In this document: positions 1 to 10,449 of the stretch, piece by piece | Layout of the letters: the number at the start of each line of letters is the position of its first letter | How positions within the stretch are numbered: position 1 is the first letter of the stretch | From: Adiantum capillus-veneris | Lineage: Eukaryota; Streptophyta; Polypodiopsida; Polypodiales; Pteridaceae | Assembly: GCA_014529385.2 (NCBI GenBank) | Contig: CM043943.1 | Coordinates: 153,117,092-153,181,091, forward strand | Direction of reading: 5' to 3' | DNA length: 64,000 bases | Made by a program: the position numbers and the translations under genes | The notes under the pieces: model-generated | What the model was told of the DNA's origin: nothing | Seen by the model: the letters and a program-made list of their open reading frames with translations, nothing else | Database searches by the model: none

Positions 1-43
1 TCAAACTTGGTAGCCTTGTTAGACCAAGATAGACCAAAAGGAG

Positions 44-44
<1 letters not shown>

Positions 45-120
<76 letters not shown>
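45..120. repeat. (CT)n-(CA)n compound microsatellite
   Basis: Uninterrupted CT dinucleotides pass directly into CA dinucleotides. The tract has no coding meaning. Confidence 0.98.
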
Positions 121-123
<3 letters not shown>

Positions 124-291
124 AGAAGTAGAGCTCTCCTTGGTTTGTCTAGCACTTCATGAAAAATAATACCTATGAGAAGCTCCCAAGCACTTGGTAT
201 CAAAGAATGCTTTGCATAATATTACATATATTCATGTTTGTTAGAATCTATAAAGAGGTTGTGTCACGCATTAGTTTTAAAAATGCAACAA

Positions 292-555
292 ACTATACAT
301 GTAAGAAGTGTAGCTCAATTGGTGAGACCTTTGTGAAGTAACCCCAAGGATGAGGGTTGGAGGGGTTTGTGGGTTGCATTCTCTTGGGTGTATACTCCTT
401 CCCTGCTGGGAGGTGGATCTCATGGTGGCCCCTTGAGGGTGTAATGTACAACAATGTGCAGTTGTAAATACTTGATATGTGTAAACTTTCTCCCTACTAC
501 CGCCACCACACTCAAATTGTTTTTAAAAAAATCAATAGACTATACATGTAGGAAG
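292..555 (+). mobile_element. tRNA-derived SINE with target-site duplication
   Basis: A short retroposon of about 230 bp. A pol III A-box match, TAGCTCAATTGG, lies at 311-322 and a weaker B-box-like stretch, GGTTGCATTCTC, at 372-383. The element ends in a T/A-rich tail (about 519-533). It is flanked by ACTATACATGTAAGAAG (292-308) and ACTATACATGTAGGAAG (539-555), a 17-bp direct repeat with one mismatch, as expected of LINE-mobilised target-primed insertion. Boxes, tail and duplication are seen; mobilisation by a LINE is known for SINEs in general. The family name is not known to me. Confidence 0.75.
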
Positions 556-915
556 GTAGTAATAAAAGTGTTCCACTTGGAAGAGAAAATCGCCCTATGA
601 GAATAGGTGCAATGTTTCTTTGGCTGCAACATTGCGCGGGTCACATACTAGTTACATTTAAAAAGGCTTGTCAGTTCTTACATTCTACATGTTGTCATTT
701 CTTACAATCTTACCCTTTACTTTTGCATTTTAGATTAGATGTTTTGTAAGCTGTTTTCTGAAATGAACCACGGAGTGACATGTGGATGTCCTCTCCTTCC
801 TTGAAAATTTTAAGTTGCAATATAAAGAGTGTACGATGCCATATTCGGCGGCGGGGGGCCCCTCTTATCCTCAAGCCCCTTGCTCTTGAAAATTTTCATA
901 AAAGAAGATCAAGAA

Positions 916-918
<3 letters not shown>
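556..918. other. no recognisable gene
   Basis: Nothing beyond unremarkable AT-rich sequence was recognised between the SINE and the next (CT)n tract. Confidence 0.6.

Positions 919-987
<69 letters not shown>
919..987. repeat. (CT)n microsatellite
   Basis: A pure CT run of about 69 bp. Open frames reading Ser-Leu-Ser-Leu or Glu-Arg-Glu-Arg here are translations of the repeat. Confidence 0.98.
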
Positions 988-989
<2 letters not shown>

Positions 990-1121
990 GCCTTTGGAGT
1001 CTCTCTTTGTCTCGCCTAGATTTTGAATTGGTTAGAATTCGCTTTAATTTTTACAATTTTCTCTTGGGAAATCGATAAAAAGGAAATGATTGCCAAAATC
1101 ATTTTTCTTGAACATTGTAAT

Positions 1122-1122
<1 letters not shown>

Positions 1123-1192
<70 letters not shown>
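1123..1192. repeat. (CT)n microsatellite
   Basis: A pure CT run of about 70 bp. Confidence 0.98.
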
Positions 1193-1194
<2 letters not shown>

Positions 1195-1324
1195 TGACAG
1201 ACGGATTAGAGGTAGACTCCTGTGGGCAGTTGGTAGCAGACACCACACAAGAGAGGCTTAGATTTCCATTGGAGCCGAGAGGGACCTCTCCATTGCTTAG
1301 TGGATCAAGCAGCTCCTCAAAACG

Positions 1325-1575
1325 GTGAGTGCCAAAAGGCAGCTATGGGGAGCCCTATATTCCGTGTATCCAAACTCTTGGGTGGACATCTCCAACAACT
1401 ACACAGGCAAAGGATATGCCAGTAGGGTGTCTGAATGATGTAGCAAGTGCAATAATGGGGCCCTACAAGCACCGGCACGATCCCTTTCGGGATCTTCATG
1501 CAGTCTTCACCTTCATGACTTGTGGCCTCAGCCTCTTCTTCTAAGGTGTAGTGGCTGATGCTAGAGAGAGAACGT
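1325..1575 (-). pseudogene. SAUR-like auxin-responsive protein relic
   Basis: The minus-strand frame reads EDCMKIPKGIVPVLVG, like the conserved start of the SAUR domain (VPKG..AVYVG). After a frame change the minus strand reads LLEMSTQEFGYTEYRAP, like the SAUR C-terminal block (LL..S..EFGY...GAL..PC). The two blocks are in the expected order and spacing but in different frames, with a stop in between, so this is a broken copy. SAURs are short, usually intronless auxin-response proteins that act on membrane PP2C-D phosphatases. The assignment rests on two short motifs and could be wrong. Confidence 0.45.
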
Positions 1576-1616
1576 TGCCCAACTTGAAGATGCTCATCAA
1601 GCCTCATGTAATTATG

Positions 1617-1740
1617 GATGTTGAGACACTCATAAAGGGGGTGGGTGTTTGGAGAGCTGTTCACTGCGAGACTTTGCAAAGAGTCCATAGCACAACAGAC
1701 TACTATCCATCGTCTCAACCACCGAGTGTTTTAAATTATG

Positions 1741-1743
<3 letters not shown>
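1617..1743. repeat. duplicated segment, first copy (second at 6258-6384)
   Basis: The stretch from GTTGAGACACTCATAAAGGG up to the next CT tract recurs at 6258-6384 with a few substitutions. Both copies end at a (CT)n tract, which suggests the copied block was bounded by the microsatellite. Confidence 0.85.
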
Positions 1744-1796
<53 letters not shown>

Positions 1797-1814
1797 CCCC
1801 CCCCCCCCCCCCCC
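1744..1814. repeat. (CT)n followed by C20 homopolymer
   Basis: A CT run passing into about 20 consecutive C residues. Confidence 0.98.
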
Positions 1815-1959
1815 TCCAACTTATGATTCATGATGATGGGGAAGGTGAAGGAGGTGGCAAATTTTGCAAGTGAGGTTCTCAAGTTGGCATATCAAGGGAT
1901 ACCCCTGCTTTGCATCTTTGAAAACAACTCATATCTTCTTCACCCCACTGCATCTTTAT

Positions 1960-3060
1960 GTCTTATCATGCTCCGGATAGGGAGTTATCAAGCGTAGGTG
2001 ATTGCATCTGGAGGGATGCCCTCTCTTCGTATACGTTGAAGATAGCCCAAAGCTTCCTCACCGTGTCCTCTTGTGCTTGTAACAACATACCTGACTTAAG
2101 GCTCCTAAGTACACCACTTTTTGCATACATGTCGACCAAGACATTCCCAATCACGTTTTTTTTCAAGAGCCCCTGACTGACAATAGCATTGGGAAGTTTT
2201 TTATGAGTATTAGCATCTTGTGTAATTCCACATGCCTGCAAGCACAGGTGACTGCCTCAACAGAGAGAGTCCCTTTCTCCGGATAGCTTCCTCACCCCAC
2301 CCCGTCTTCGGCGATGCTCCGTATAGGGAGTTCTCAAGCGTAGGTGATGATTGCATCTGGAGGGATGCCCTCACATTGTATATGCTGAAGATAACCCTAA
2401 GCTTCCTCGCCCCTCCCGTCTTGTGCTTATGATGCAATCCATGCAATTTAGGAGACAATATTTGGTACTTAATACTTCTAACTACATTTTTGCATACATG
2501 TGGACTAAGACACTCCCAAGCACGTCTCTTTTCAAGAGCCCCTAACTAAATATATCTGCAAGTGTAGGTAGTGTTCGGGAAAAGTGTGTCTCAACTTAAT
2601 ATAGTGTCGTTTTCGATTTCAAAAATGTCGGTTGATGGCAAGCACAAAAGGAGAAATCTCAACCCAAAATAGAGAAAAATAGTGTCAAATTTATTTTTTT
2701 AAAAGATATTTCCTCTTGGAAAATTCAAGTAAAGAATTTTGTATATGTGGGGAAATGGTTTTTCCCGAACACTGAGTGTAGGTGACTGCATCAGAGCACT
2801 TGGAGAGACCCTTGCTCCGGATCAGCTAAAAACAGCCCACAACTTTCCTCACTGTCTCGTCGAGTGACCAAAGGTCGGAGGTTGGGTAGTAAAGAATTTT
2901 GTCTGTTTGGGAAAATGGTTTTTCCCGAACATTGAGTGTAGGTGACTACATCATAGCACCTAGAGGGACCCTTGCTCTGGATCAGCTAAAAACAGCCCAC
3001 AACTTCCCTCGTTGTCTCATCGAGCAACCAAAGGTCGGAGGTTGGGTATTCTTGCCTTAT
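1960..3060 (-). pseudogene. PPR-protein relic, module copy A
   Basis: The minus strand carries pentatricopeptide-repeat blocks: ACGITQDANTHKKLPN, IVSQGLLKKNVIGNVLVDMY (like the PPR GKxIHxxIxxxGLxxNVxxGNALVDMYAKCG consensus), and EEAL..LQRIRREGIPPDAITYA in an adjacent frame. The PDAITY-type ending recurs around 1998, 2245, 2342, 2782 and 2939. Blocks lie in all three frames with stops, and the MITE at 2569-2774 splits one, so no intact protein remains. PPR proteins bind organellar RNA in plants. The two last blocks (about 2775-2890 and 2930-3050) are a local tandem duplication. Confidence 0.7.
2569..2774. mobile_element. hAT-like MITE, copy A
   Basis: Terminal inverted repeats AGTGTTCGGGAAAA (2570-2583) and TTTTCCCGAACACTG (2760-2774). 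The 8-bp direct repeat AGTGTAGG flanks it (2561-2568 and 2775-2782). An 8-bp target duplication and a CAGTG terminus fit hAT superfamily MITEs. It has no coding capacity and lies inside the PPR-derived sequence. Confidence 0.8.
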
Positions 3061-3220
3061 CCTAGCCTGCATCAAGTATGACTCAGCCCTTATTTTGAGC
3101 TTTGCGGCTCACATTAGTGCACTCTCTCTGTCTCTCCCCTCCTGTCCTCCACACTCCTACACAAAAATCCTCTTTCTCTATACGTGGACGCAAAGCCAAT
3201 GATTTAGCACTTACAGCAGT

Positions 3221-3337
<117 letters not shown>

Positions 3338-3645
3338 GATTCGTTGCTGAGCGCTCACGACTATTCTAGCATGACATGAGAGACGTCCAATATGACTATT
3401 TACAGAGGCAAACATTGACGATGTTTTTCAGCAATCGATGCAATACTTTCTTGGACAATGCACAATGTCGGGCATCCTTAGACATTGATGTTGATGATGA
3501 TAATGATTTTAGTTTTTCGATTTATATCTTTTTTTTTTACGAGACATTGTATTAGATCCATCAAGGTTGTATCAATTTGGTCTCATAAGCCATTTTGGCC
3601 TTTTGAAGACGTTTAATATAACATTTCATTTCATCACACCTGAGG

Positions 3646-3776
<131 letters not shown>

Positions 3777-3853
3777 TGAAATTTCTCCTTTTCCCCTCGC
3801 CGTCAACCAGAATTTTTGAAACTGAAAACGGAAAGATATTCTGAGAGAGTCAG

Positions 3854-3856
<3 letters not shown>

Positions 3857-3927
<71 letters not shown>

Positions 3928-3928
3928 C
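3857..3928. repeat. (CT)n microsatellite
   Basis: A CT run of about 70 bp with one interruption near its end. It precedes module copy B. Confidence 0.97.
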
Positions 3929-4069
3929 CCTTCAACCTATGATTCATGATGATGGGGAAGGTGAAGGAGGTGGCAAATTTTGCAAGTGACGTTTTGAAGT
4001 TGGAATACCGAGGGATACCCTCGCTTTTCTTCTTTAGAAACAACGCATAGATTCTTCACCCACTGCATC

Positions 4070-5150
4070 TTTATGTCTCATCATGCTCCGGATAGGGAGT
4101 TCTCAAGTGTAGGTGATTGCATCTGGAGGGATGCCGTACACCACCTTTTGCATACATGTTGACCAAGACATTCCCAAGCACGTTTAATTTCAAGAGCCCC
4201 TGACTCACAATATCATTGGGAAGTTTCTTATGAGTATTAGCATCTTGTGTAATTCCACATGCCTGCAAGCGCAGGTGATTGCATCAGCAGAGAGAGACAG
4301 ACCCTTGCTCTGGATAGCTTCCTCATCCCACCCCCTCTTCGGCGATGCTCTGTATAGGGACTTCCCAAGCGTAGGTGATGATTGCATATGGAGGGATGCC
4401 CTCACATTGTATACGCTTAAGACAACCCAGAGCTTCCTCGTCCCTCCCCTCTTGTGCTTATGATGCAATCCATGCAATTTAGGAGACGCTATTCGATACT
4501 TAAGACTCCTAAGTACATTTTTGCATACATGTGGACTAAGACACTCCCAAGCACGTCTTTTTTCAAGAGCCCCTAACTAATAATATCATCGTGATTTTTT
4601 TTGTGAATATCAGGGTAAGGGGGAGTAATTCCACATGCCTGCAAGTGTAGGCAGTGTTCGGGAAAAGTGTCTCAACTTAATATAGTGTCGTTTTTTATTT
4701 CAAAAATGTCGGTTGAGGACAAGCGTAAAAGGAAAAATTTCTCCCTAAAATAGAGAAAAATACTATTAAAAATTTTAAAAAAACCTTATTTTTAAATTTT
4801 CTCTTGAAAAATTCAAGTAAAGAATTTTGTATGTCTAAGAAAATAGTATTTACCGAACACTGAGTGTAGGTGACAGCATCAGAGCACCTGGAGAGACACT
4901 TGCTCCGGGTCAGCTAAAAACAGCCTACAACTTCCCTTGCTGTCTCGTCGAGTGACCAAAGGTTGGAGGTTGGGTAGTGAAGGATTTTGTATGTCTGGGA
5001 AAATGGTTTTTCCCACACATTGAGTGTAGGTGACTGCATCAGAGCACCTGGAGAGACCCTTGCCCCAGATCAGCTAAAAACAGCCCACAACTTCCCTCGT
5101 TGTCTCGTCGAGCGACCAAAGGTCGGAGGTTGGGTATTCTTTCCTTATCC
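4070..5150 (-). pseudogene. PPR-protein relic, module copy B
   Basis: Same order as copy A: the minus strand reads ACGITQDANTHKKLPNDIVS and GNVLVNMYAKGG, then degenerate PDAITYA-type helix-B endings near 4115, 4370, 4866 and 5028. About 120 bp present in copy A (equivalent of 2010-2090) is missing here after GGAGGGATGCC (about 4136), joining two PPR pieces. Stops and frame changes rule out a working protein. It is interrupted by the MITE at 4652-4862. Confidence 0.7.
4652..4862. mobile_element. hAT-like MITE, copy B
   Basis: Begins CAGTGTTCGGGAAAA and ends ACCGAACACTG. It is flanked on both sides by AGTGTAGG (4644-4651 and 4863-4870). The left end keeps the full 15-bp terminal repeat that is mutated by one base in copy A. 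Confidence 0.85.
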
Positions 5151-5306
5151 TTGCCTGCATCGGGTATGACTCAGCCCTTATTTTGAGCTTTGCAACTCAC
5201 ATTAGTACACTCTCTGTCTCTCCCCTCCTGTCCTCCACACTCCTACACAAAAATCCTCTTTCTCTATACGTGGACGCAAAGCCAATGATTTAGCACTCAC
5301 AATAGT

Positions 5307-5307
<1 letters not shown>

Positions 5308-5371
<64 letters not shown>
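5308..5371. repeat. (CT)n microsatellite
   Basis: A pure CT run of about 64 bp. Confidence 0.98.
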
Positions 5372-5372
<1 letters not shown>

Positions 5373-5713
5373 CCTCCACCCCTCCTCCCGCTCCGATTCA
5401 TTACAAAGAGCTCATGACTATTCTAGCACGACATAAAAGACATCCAATATGACTATTTACAGAGGCAAACATTGACGATGTTTTTCAACAACGGATGCAA
5501 TACTTTCTTGGACAATGCACAATGTCGGGCATCCTTAGACATTGATGTTGATGATGATAATGGTTTTAGTTTTCACTTTATATCATGTTTTTTTAAAACC
5601 AGATATTGTATATATTGTAGTAGATCCACCAAGGTTGTATCAATTTGGTCTCATAAGCCATTTTGGCCTTTTCAAGACGTGTAATATAAAATTTAATTTC
5701 ATCACACCTAGGG

Positions 5714-5781
<68 letters not shown>

Positions 5782-5806
5782 GTGCGCGCGCACGCGCACG
5801 CATGCG
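5714..5806. repeat. (CT)n followed by alternating GC/GT purine-pyrimidine tract
   Basis: CT to 5779, then about 27 bp of strictly alternating purine-pyrimidine DNA rich in CG and CA/TG steps. Such tracts can adopt Z-form DNA. Confidence 0.95.
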
Positions 5807-5906
5807 CTTGGGAACTTGGGGTGGAATTTCTTCTTTTCCCCTCGCCGTCAAACCATCATTTTTGAAACTAAAAACGGCAACATATTAATTTGAGATAGTC
5901 AGTACC

Positions 5907-6018
<112 letters not shown>

Positions 6019-6119
6019 ATCACGCGCTCGTCTTGCAACCCTGGTTGTGCACTCAGCCTGACTTTGACGCCCTTCCCAAGGTGCAACAATGATTTGATTT
6101 GACCTGCAGGCTACGGTGC

Positions 6120-6128
6120 CCCCCTCCT

Positions 6129-6201
<73 letters not shown>

Positions 6202-6204
6202 CCC
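6120..6204. repeat. poly-C and (CT)n tract
   Basis: About 28 consecutive C residues, then interrupted CT repeats, then C5. Confidence 0.97.
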
Positions 6205-6381
6205 CTTCCACGTGCAATAACGTGGGCGGGCTATCGGAGCTCCTGAGTCCTCATCACGCTGTTGAGACACTCATAAGGGGGGTGGGTGTTTGGAGAGATG
6301 CTCACTGCGAGATATCGCAGAGAGTCCATAGCACATCAGACTACTATCCATCGTCTCAACCACCAAGCATTTTATATTATG

Positions 6382-6413
<32 letters not shown>
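6205..6413. repeat. duplicated segment plus (CT)n, second copy of 1617-1743
   Basis: 6258-6384 repeats 1617-1743. The block at 6203-6257 (CCACGTGCAATAACGTGGGC) recurs at 7602-7657. A CT tract occupies 6384-6413. Confidence 0.85.
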
Positions 6414-6415
<2 letters not shown>

Positions 6416-6554
6416 TCAACCTATGATTCACGAGATGATGGGGAAGGTGAAGGAGGTGGAAAATTTTGCAAGTGATGTTTTGAAGCTAGCATATCAAGGG
6501 ATACCCTTGCTTTGCATCTTTAGAAACAACTCATAGCTTCTTCACCCCAATGCA

Positions 6555-7540
6555 TGTTTATGTCTCATCATGCCCGGATAGGGAGTTCTCAAGCGTAGGT
6601 GATTGCATCTGGAGGGATGCCCTCTCTTCATATACGTTGAAGATAGCCCAAAGCTTCCTCGCCCTATCCTCTTGTGCTTGTGACAACATTCCTGACTTAA
6701 GGCTCCTAAGTACACCACTTTTTGCATACATGTCGACCAAAAACATTCCCAAGCACCTTTTTTTCAAGATCCCTTGACTCACAATATCACTGGGAAGTTT
6801 CTTATGAGTATTAGCATCTTGTGTAATTCCACAAGCCTGACAAGCACAGGTGACTGCATCAGCAGAGAGAGACCCTTGCTCCGGATAGCTTCCTCACCCC
6901 ACCCCCTCTTCAGTGATGCTCCGTATAGGGAGTTCTCAAGCGTAGGTGATGATTGCATCTGGAGGGATGCCCTCACATTGTATACGTTGAAGACAACCCT
7001 GAGGTTCCCCGCCCCTCCCCTCTTGTGCTTATGACGCAATCAATGCAATTTAGGAGATGATATTGGGTCCTTAAGACTCCTAAGTACACTTCTGCATACA
7101 TGTGGACTAAGACACTCCCAAGCACGTCTTTTTTCAAGAGCCCCTAGCTAACAATATCATCGGGATTTTTTTTTGTGAATATCAGGGTAAGGGGGCGTAA
7201 TTCCACATGCCAGCAAGTGTAGGCAGTGTTCGGGAAAAGTGTGTCTCAACTTAATATAGTGTCGTTTTTTATTTCAAAAATGTTTGTTGAGGGCAAGCGC
7301 AAAAGGAGAAATTTCGCCCCAAAATAGAGAAAAATAGTGTCAAAATTTAAAAAAAAACCTTATTTTTTATTTCCTCTTGGTAAATTCAAGTAAAGAATTT
7401 TGTATGTCTCGAAAAATGATTTTTCCCGAACACTAAGTGTAGGTGACTACATCAGAGCACCTGGAGAGACCCTGGCTCGGATCAAGGTAAAAACAGCCCA
7501 CAACTTCCCTCGCTGTCTCATCGAGCGACCAAAGGTCAGA
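6555..7540 (-). pseudogene. PPR-protein relic, module copy C
   Basis: The minus strand reads NVYEERASLQMQSPTLENSL in one frame and, in the neighbouring frame, the EEAL...PPDAITYA helix pair. The segment at 6779-7039 repeats the pattern. A last block near 7440-7540 reads LDETAREVVGCF...SDVVTYT, again a PPR tail. The reading frame is broken throughout, and the block is cut by a MITE at 7224-7435 and ends at a CT tract. Confidence 0.7.
7224..7435. mobile_element. hAT-like MITE, copy C
   Basis: Starts CAGTGTTCGGGAAAA and ends TTTTCCCGAACACTA (last base changed). AGTGTAGG lies on both sides (7216-7223 and 7436-7443). Confidence 0.85.
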
Positions 7541-7558
7541 GGTACACTTGCACTGCGG

Positions 7559-7560
<2 letters not shown>

Positions 7561-7599
<39 letters not shown>

Positions 7600-7812
7600 C
7601 CTTCCACGTGCAATAAGGTGGGCAGGCTACGAGAGCTCCTGAGTCCTCATCACGTTGCTTGACAGACCCCACGTGCGAGAGACACGCAGATCCATAGCAA
7701 TCACTCTCTCTCTTTCTCGCTTTGACCACACTCGTAGAGTTGCTGTGTTATCGAGCTACAAAAGACACAAGTCGAAGGAAGGAGGTCGCACCACTTGGCG
7801 GGGGGGGGGGGG
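7561..7812. repeat. (CT)n, duplicated spacer and G13 run
   Basis: CT run at 7561-7596. A copy of the 6203-6257 block follows, and a run of about 13 G residues lies at 7800-7812. Confidence 0.9.
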
Positions 7813-7904
7813 TGTCCTAATCCCTCCCCTTCCCTTTTATAATAGTATAGATGTTTAAGGCAATAGAAGCTTCATGAAATGTGGCAAAAACTCCATGCTT
7901 TTTT

Positions 7905-8437
7905 GGCTTTCTAAAAAGGCTTTCTAAAAGAAGCTTTAGAGAGGGGTTGAGTTACTCATACTTTCAATGAAATGCCTAACTTTCAATGTTTTTTTTTTGT
8001 TTTATAGTGATGATTAACACTTACCTTAAATGTTATTTTCATTTTAAAATACTAAATGAATCTTTCTATTTCACTTTTCATTTCAAATCCTTACATGGCT
8101 TTACTTCTCTTTCGTTCTATTATATTAATACATATACACACACAAACAAACACACACATACATATATATATATATATATTTATTTATTTTATATACACAC
8201 ATATATATATTATAAATGAGAAAACCATGGTAAAGAAAAGAAAAATTTGTGAAATATGTAAGAACTTAGTTCAAAATCTTACAAATTCAAAATTTCTTAT
8301 AGTATTTCCGGTTTACTTCTTTACAAGGAGGAAACTTGCTCGCTTAATAAAAGAGATTCCTAAAAAATGCTTCACCTTATATATCTAGTTAAACTCAACC
8401 TAATGATTTTGTCATTTTCTTATTGTTTTAGAAAGCC
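7905..8437. mobile_element. candidate MITE with GGCTTTCTAAAA ends
   Basis: GGCTTTCTAAAA (7905-7916, repeated at 7919-7930) is matched by its reverse complement TTTTAGAAAGCC at 8426-8437. A second inverted match, GGTTGAGTT, lies just inside each end. The interior is AT-rich and non-coding. No target duplication was identified, so this is tentative. Confidence 0.35.
8133..8215. repeat. (CA)/(TA)-rich microsatellite
   Basis: Interspersed CA, TA and TTTA short repeats. Confidence 0.9.
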
Positions 8438-8539
8438 ACTCTGACCCTTTCACTTGTTTAACTCCACACCCCTCCGCACTATTTGGCACTGGGGTTTTCA
8501 AATGGGATCAACGGTGAGAGTCATTCGAGCTGCCGGATG

Positions 8540-8810
8540 TGTTTTTGTAAATTCGGGTTGATTTGTAAATTCGGGACAAAAAGTAAGTTCGAGACAACAC
8601 GTAAATTTAAGCGAGTAGGTAAATTCGGATCTGCACCTTGAGCCTCAAATCCACGACCTCCCTCGTGTGGTGCATGTGCTCTAACCACCACGCTCGCATG
8701 CATTCGTTGGAGTACGTGACTTTTCAATGCCACATGTAAATGCGGGCCGATTTGTAAATGCGAGACAATTTTATAAATTTAGGTCGTACGAATTTGTAGA
8801 TTCGAGTCGC
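8540..8810. repeat. diverged short repeats GTAAATTCGG
   Basis: GTAAATTCGGG or close variants occur near 8547, 8567, 8585, 8602, 8620, 8744, 8761 and 8788 at 15-25 bp spacing. They flank the tRNA-like block at 8610-8710. Origin unknown. Confidence 0.6.
8610..8710 (-). mobile_element. tRNA-like (SINE head) fragment
   Basis: The minus strand reads GTGGTGGTTAGAGCACATGC, like a tRNA A-box and D-loop. About 30 nt later comes GTCGTGGATTTGAGGCTC, like a B-box and T-loop. No foldable acceptor stem is evident and no target duplication was seen. A degenerate tRNA-derived element is more likely than a tRNA gene. Confidence 0.35.
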
Positions 8811-8819
8811 CCGATCACA

Positions 8820-9576
8820 CGTTCTACAATGCATGTGACTCACCACTCTCACCTCCACCCTTGATCCCATTTGAAGGGGTCTGTGCCATTTTAGTGTTGA
8901 GGGCTCCACACCTTGTGTGCCCGCTAGCAACTAGTTGCATTTAACGCTTGGCCATGCGGCACTACAACCTTTATTTATCAAGTCAACACTCACATCACAT
9001 ATCTATAAGCACAATTGGAGTGTAGTCCTATGTAGATGCACCACCAAAGATTACACTCAGAGTGGGGGAGAGAGAGAGAGCATAAATGCCTTTCCCACCT
9101 TCTTTTCAACTTATGCTAAAAAATTTCATCTAGGTAGAAATTTTTTTGGGTCAATCTTACAAAACGTTGTAATGTACTTCACATGCCATATCCAAAGAGA
9201 AAACATAGAGCATTGCACCGATGTGTAAACTTTTGGGTTGCCTCAGGACCATGTCACCATATGTCTTTAATTCCAACTCATGCATAATCATATCGGATAT
9301 CGTTGTCTTTAAATATAGTACTCCACTTTAATTTGTGTCTTCAGCCCTCTACGCTATGGTTCATAAGGTGATAACAAGCAAACATAAGATATACTAGTGA
9401 TCAATATCGGCCTATCAGCTAGTCTGTTCCACTCTTTGGTTGTGTTTAGCAATGGGTTGTAGCTAGAGAGCTATACAAAAAGATCTATCTCCTCAAGCCT
9501 CTCACTCATAATAATATTATCAATCCCTTTTAGTTTATTCTTCTTCCTTTTCTCTCAAGACTCTCACTCTCTCTCA

Positions 9577-9616
<40 letters not shown>

Positions 9617-9868
9617 TCAAGGAGGCATGTTGTGCCTTCTATGTTGTTGCATCTTGCCTTAAAGGTCTACACCGTACTTAGGGAATCTTGCTATAATGTG
9701 CTTGCATCCAACTTCAAATTTTATTTTATTTTTTGGCCAAACTCACAACTGTGAGTTTCTGTAATTATCTTATGTTAGTATAGATTCTCTATTTTTGTCA
9801 ATTGATTCTATGTAAACTATTAATTCCTATTTATCAATCTATTTTTCTCTCCTGTGTTGCGTCACAAG
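8820..9868. other. no gene; contains a CT/CA microsatellite and possible LTR end of gypsy D
   Basis: A CT/CA tract lies at about 9565-9617. The region ends GCGTCACA (to 9866), directly before a primer-binding-like site, so its right part may be the 5' LTR of the gypsy element that follows. No matching 3' LTR was found, so the left boundary is unknown. Confidence 0.4.
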
Positions 9869-9880
9869 TGGTATAAAAGC
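9869..9880 (+). promoter_or_regulatory. degenerate primer binding site (tRNA-Met type)
   Basis: TGGTATAAAAGC resembles TGGTATCAGAGC, complementary to the 3' end of initiator tRNA-Met, and follows a CACA LTR-like end by two bases. Confidence 0.4.
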
Positions 9881-9959
9881 GATTTTAATTTCGCAAGAGG
9901 GATGGAAGCATACAATAAGATTGAAGGAATAAGTCAAACTTATGTGACGGATCACTAAA

Positions 9960-10380
9960 GATCTCAACAGATTTGAGAAAGTTGATAAAGGAAATGGAAT
10001 AGCTGATGAAGAAGATGGAAGTGGAGGAGGTGGAGGTAGAATTTGGGTGGATTTAGTCCATCACCACCTCCACCAGGCAAAGGATCAAAGAAGAAAAAGC
10101 GAACGAGAGATGATGGCGATGATGAGGATAACAATGCACAAGAAGCAACAATCAAACAAGTCTTCAAGAAGGCTAAGCTTAATGAGTTTGATGGTATAGG
10201 AAAGACAAGCAAAGATTTGGAAGCATAGATTGAAGAGCTCAAGGACTTCTTTGGCATATGGGAGTTTTTTGAAGAAGCAAAGGTGAAGATTGCTATCATG
10301 CACCAGCATAGCATGGCAAAGTTGTGGTGAAAATCGTACATGCAAACTTGTATGAATGAAGGTATAACAATGAAACTCAT
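9960..10380 (+). pseudogene. Ty3/gypsy element D gag fragment
   Basis: The frame contains KAKLNEFDGIGKTSKDLEA, then after a stop IEELKDFFGIWEFFEEAKVK and MAKLW..SYMQT, the typical capsid pattern (F.G...D...W...FF...K......G.A..WW). Gag forms the virus-like particle. TAG and TGA stops replace what look like tryptophan codons, so it is inactive. Confidence 0.7.
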
Positions 10381-10449
10381 AGATAGGGGTGTGAGATCTT
10401 TATAATTTCTACAAATGATTTAAAAGTTGAACTTGAAAAAGAAAAGGAA

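Noticed and set aside
780-1328. Open frames reading Ser-Leu or Glu-Arg repeats across (CT)n tracts (also 1551-1826, 3083-4043, 5542-6536, 7400-7642)
   Set aside because: They are translations of CT, GT and C microsatellites, open only because these repeats contain no stops.
8610-8710. Functional tRNA gene on the minus strand
   Set aside because: A and B boxes are only approximate and I could not form an acceptor stem, so a SINE-like fragment is more likely.
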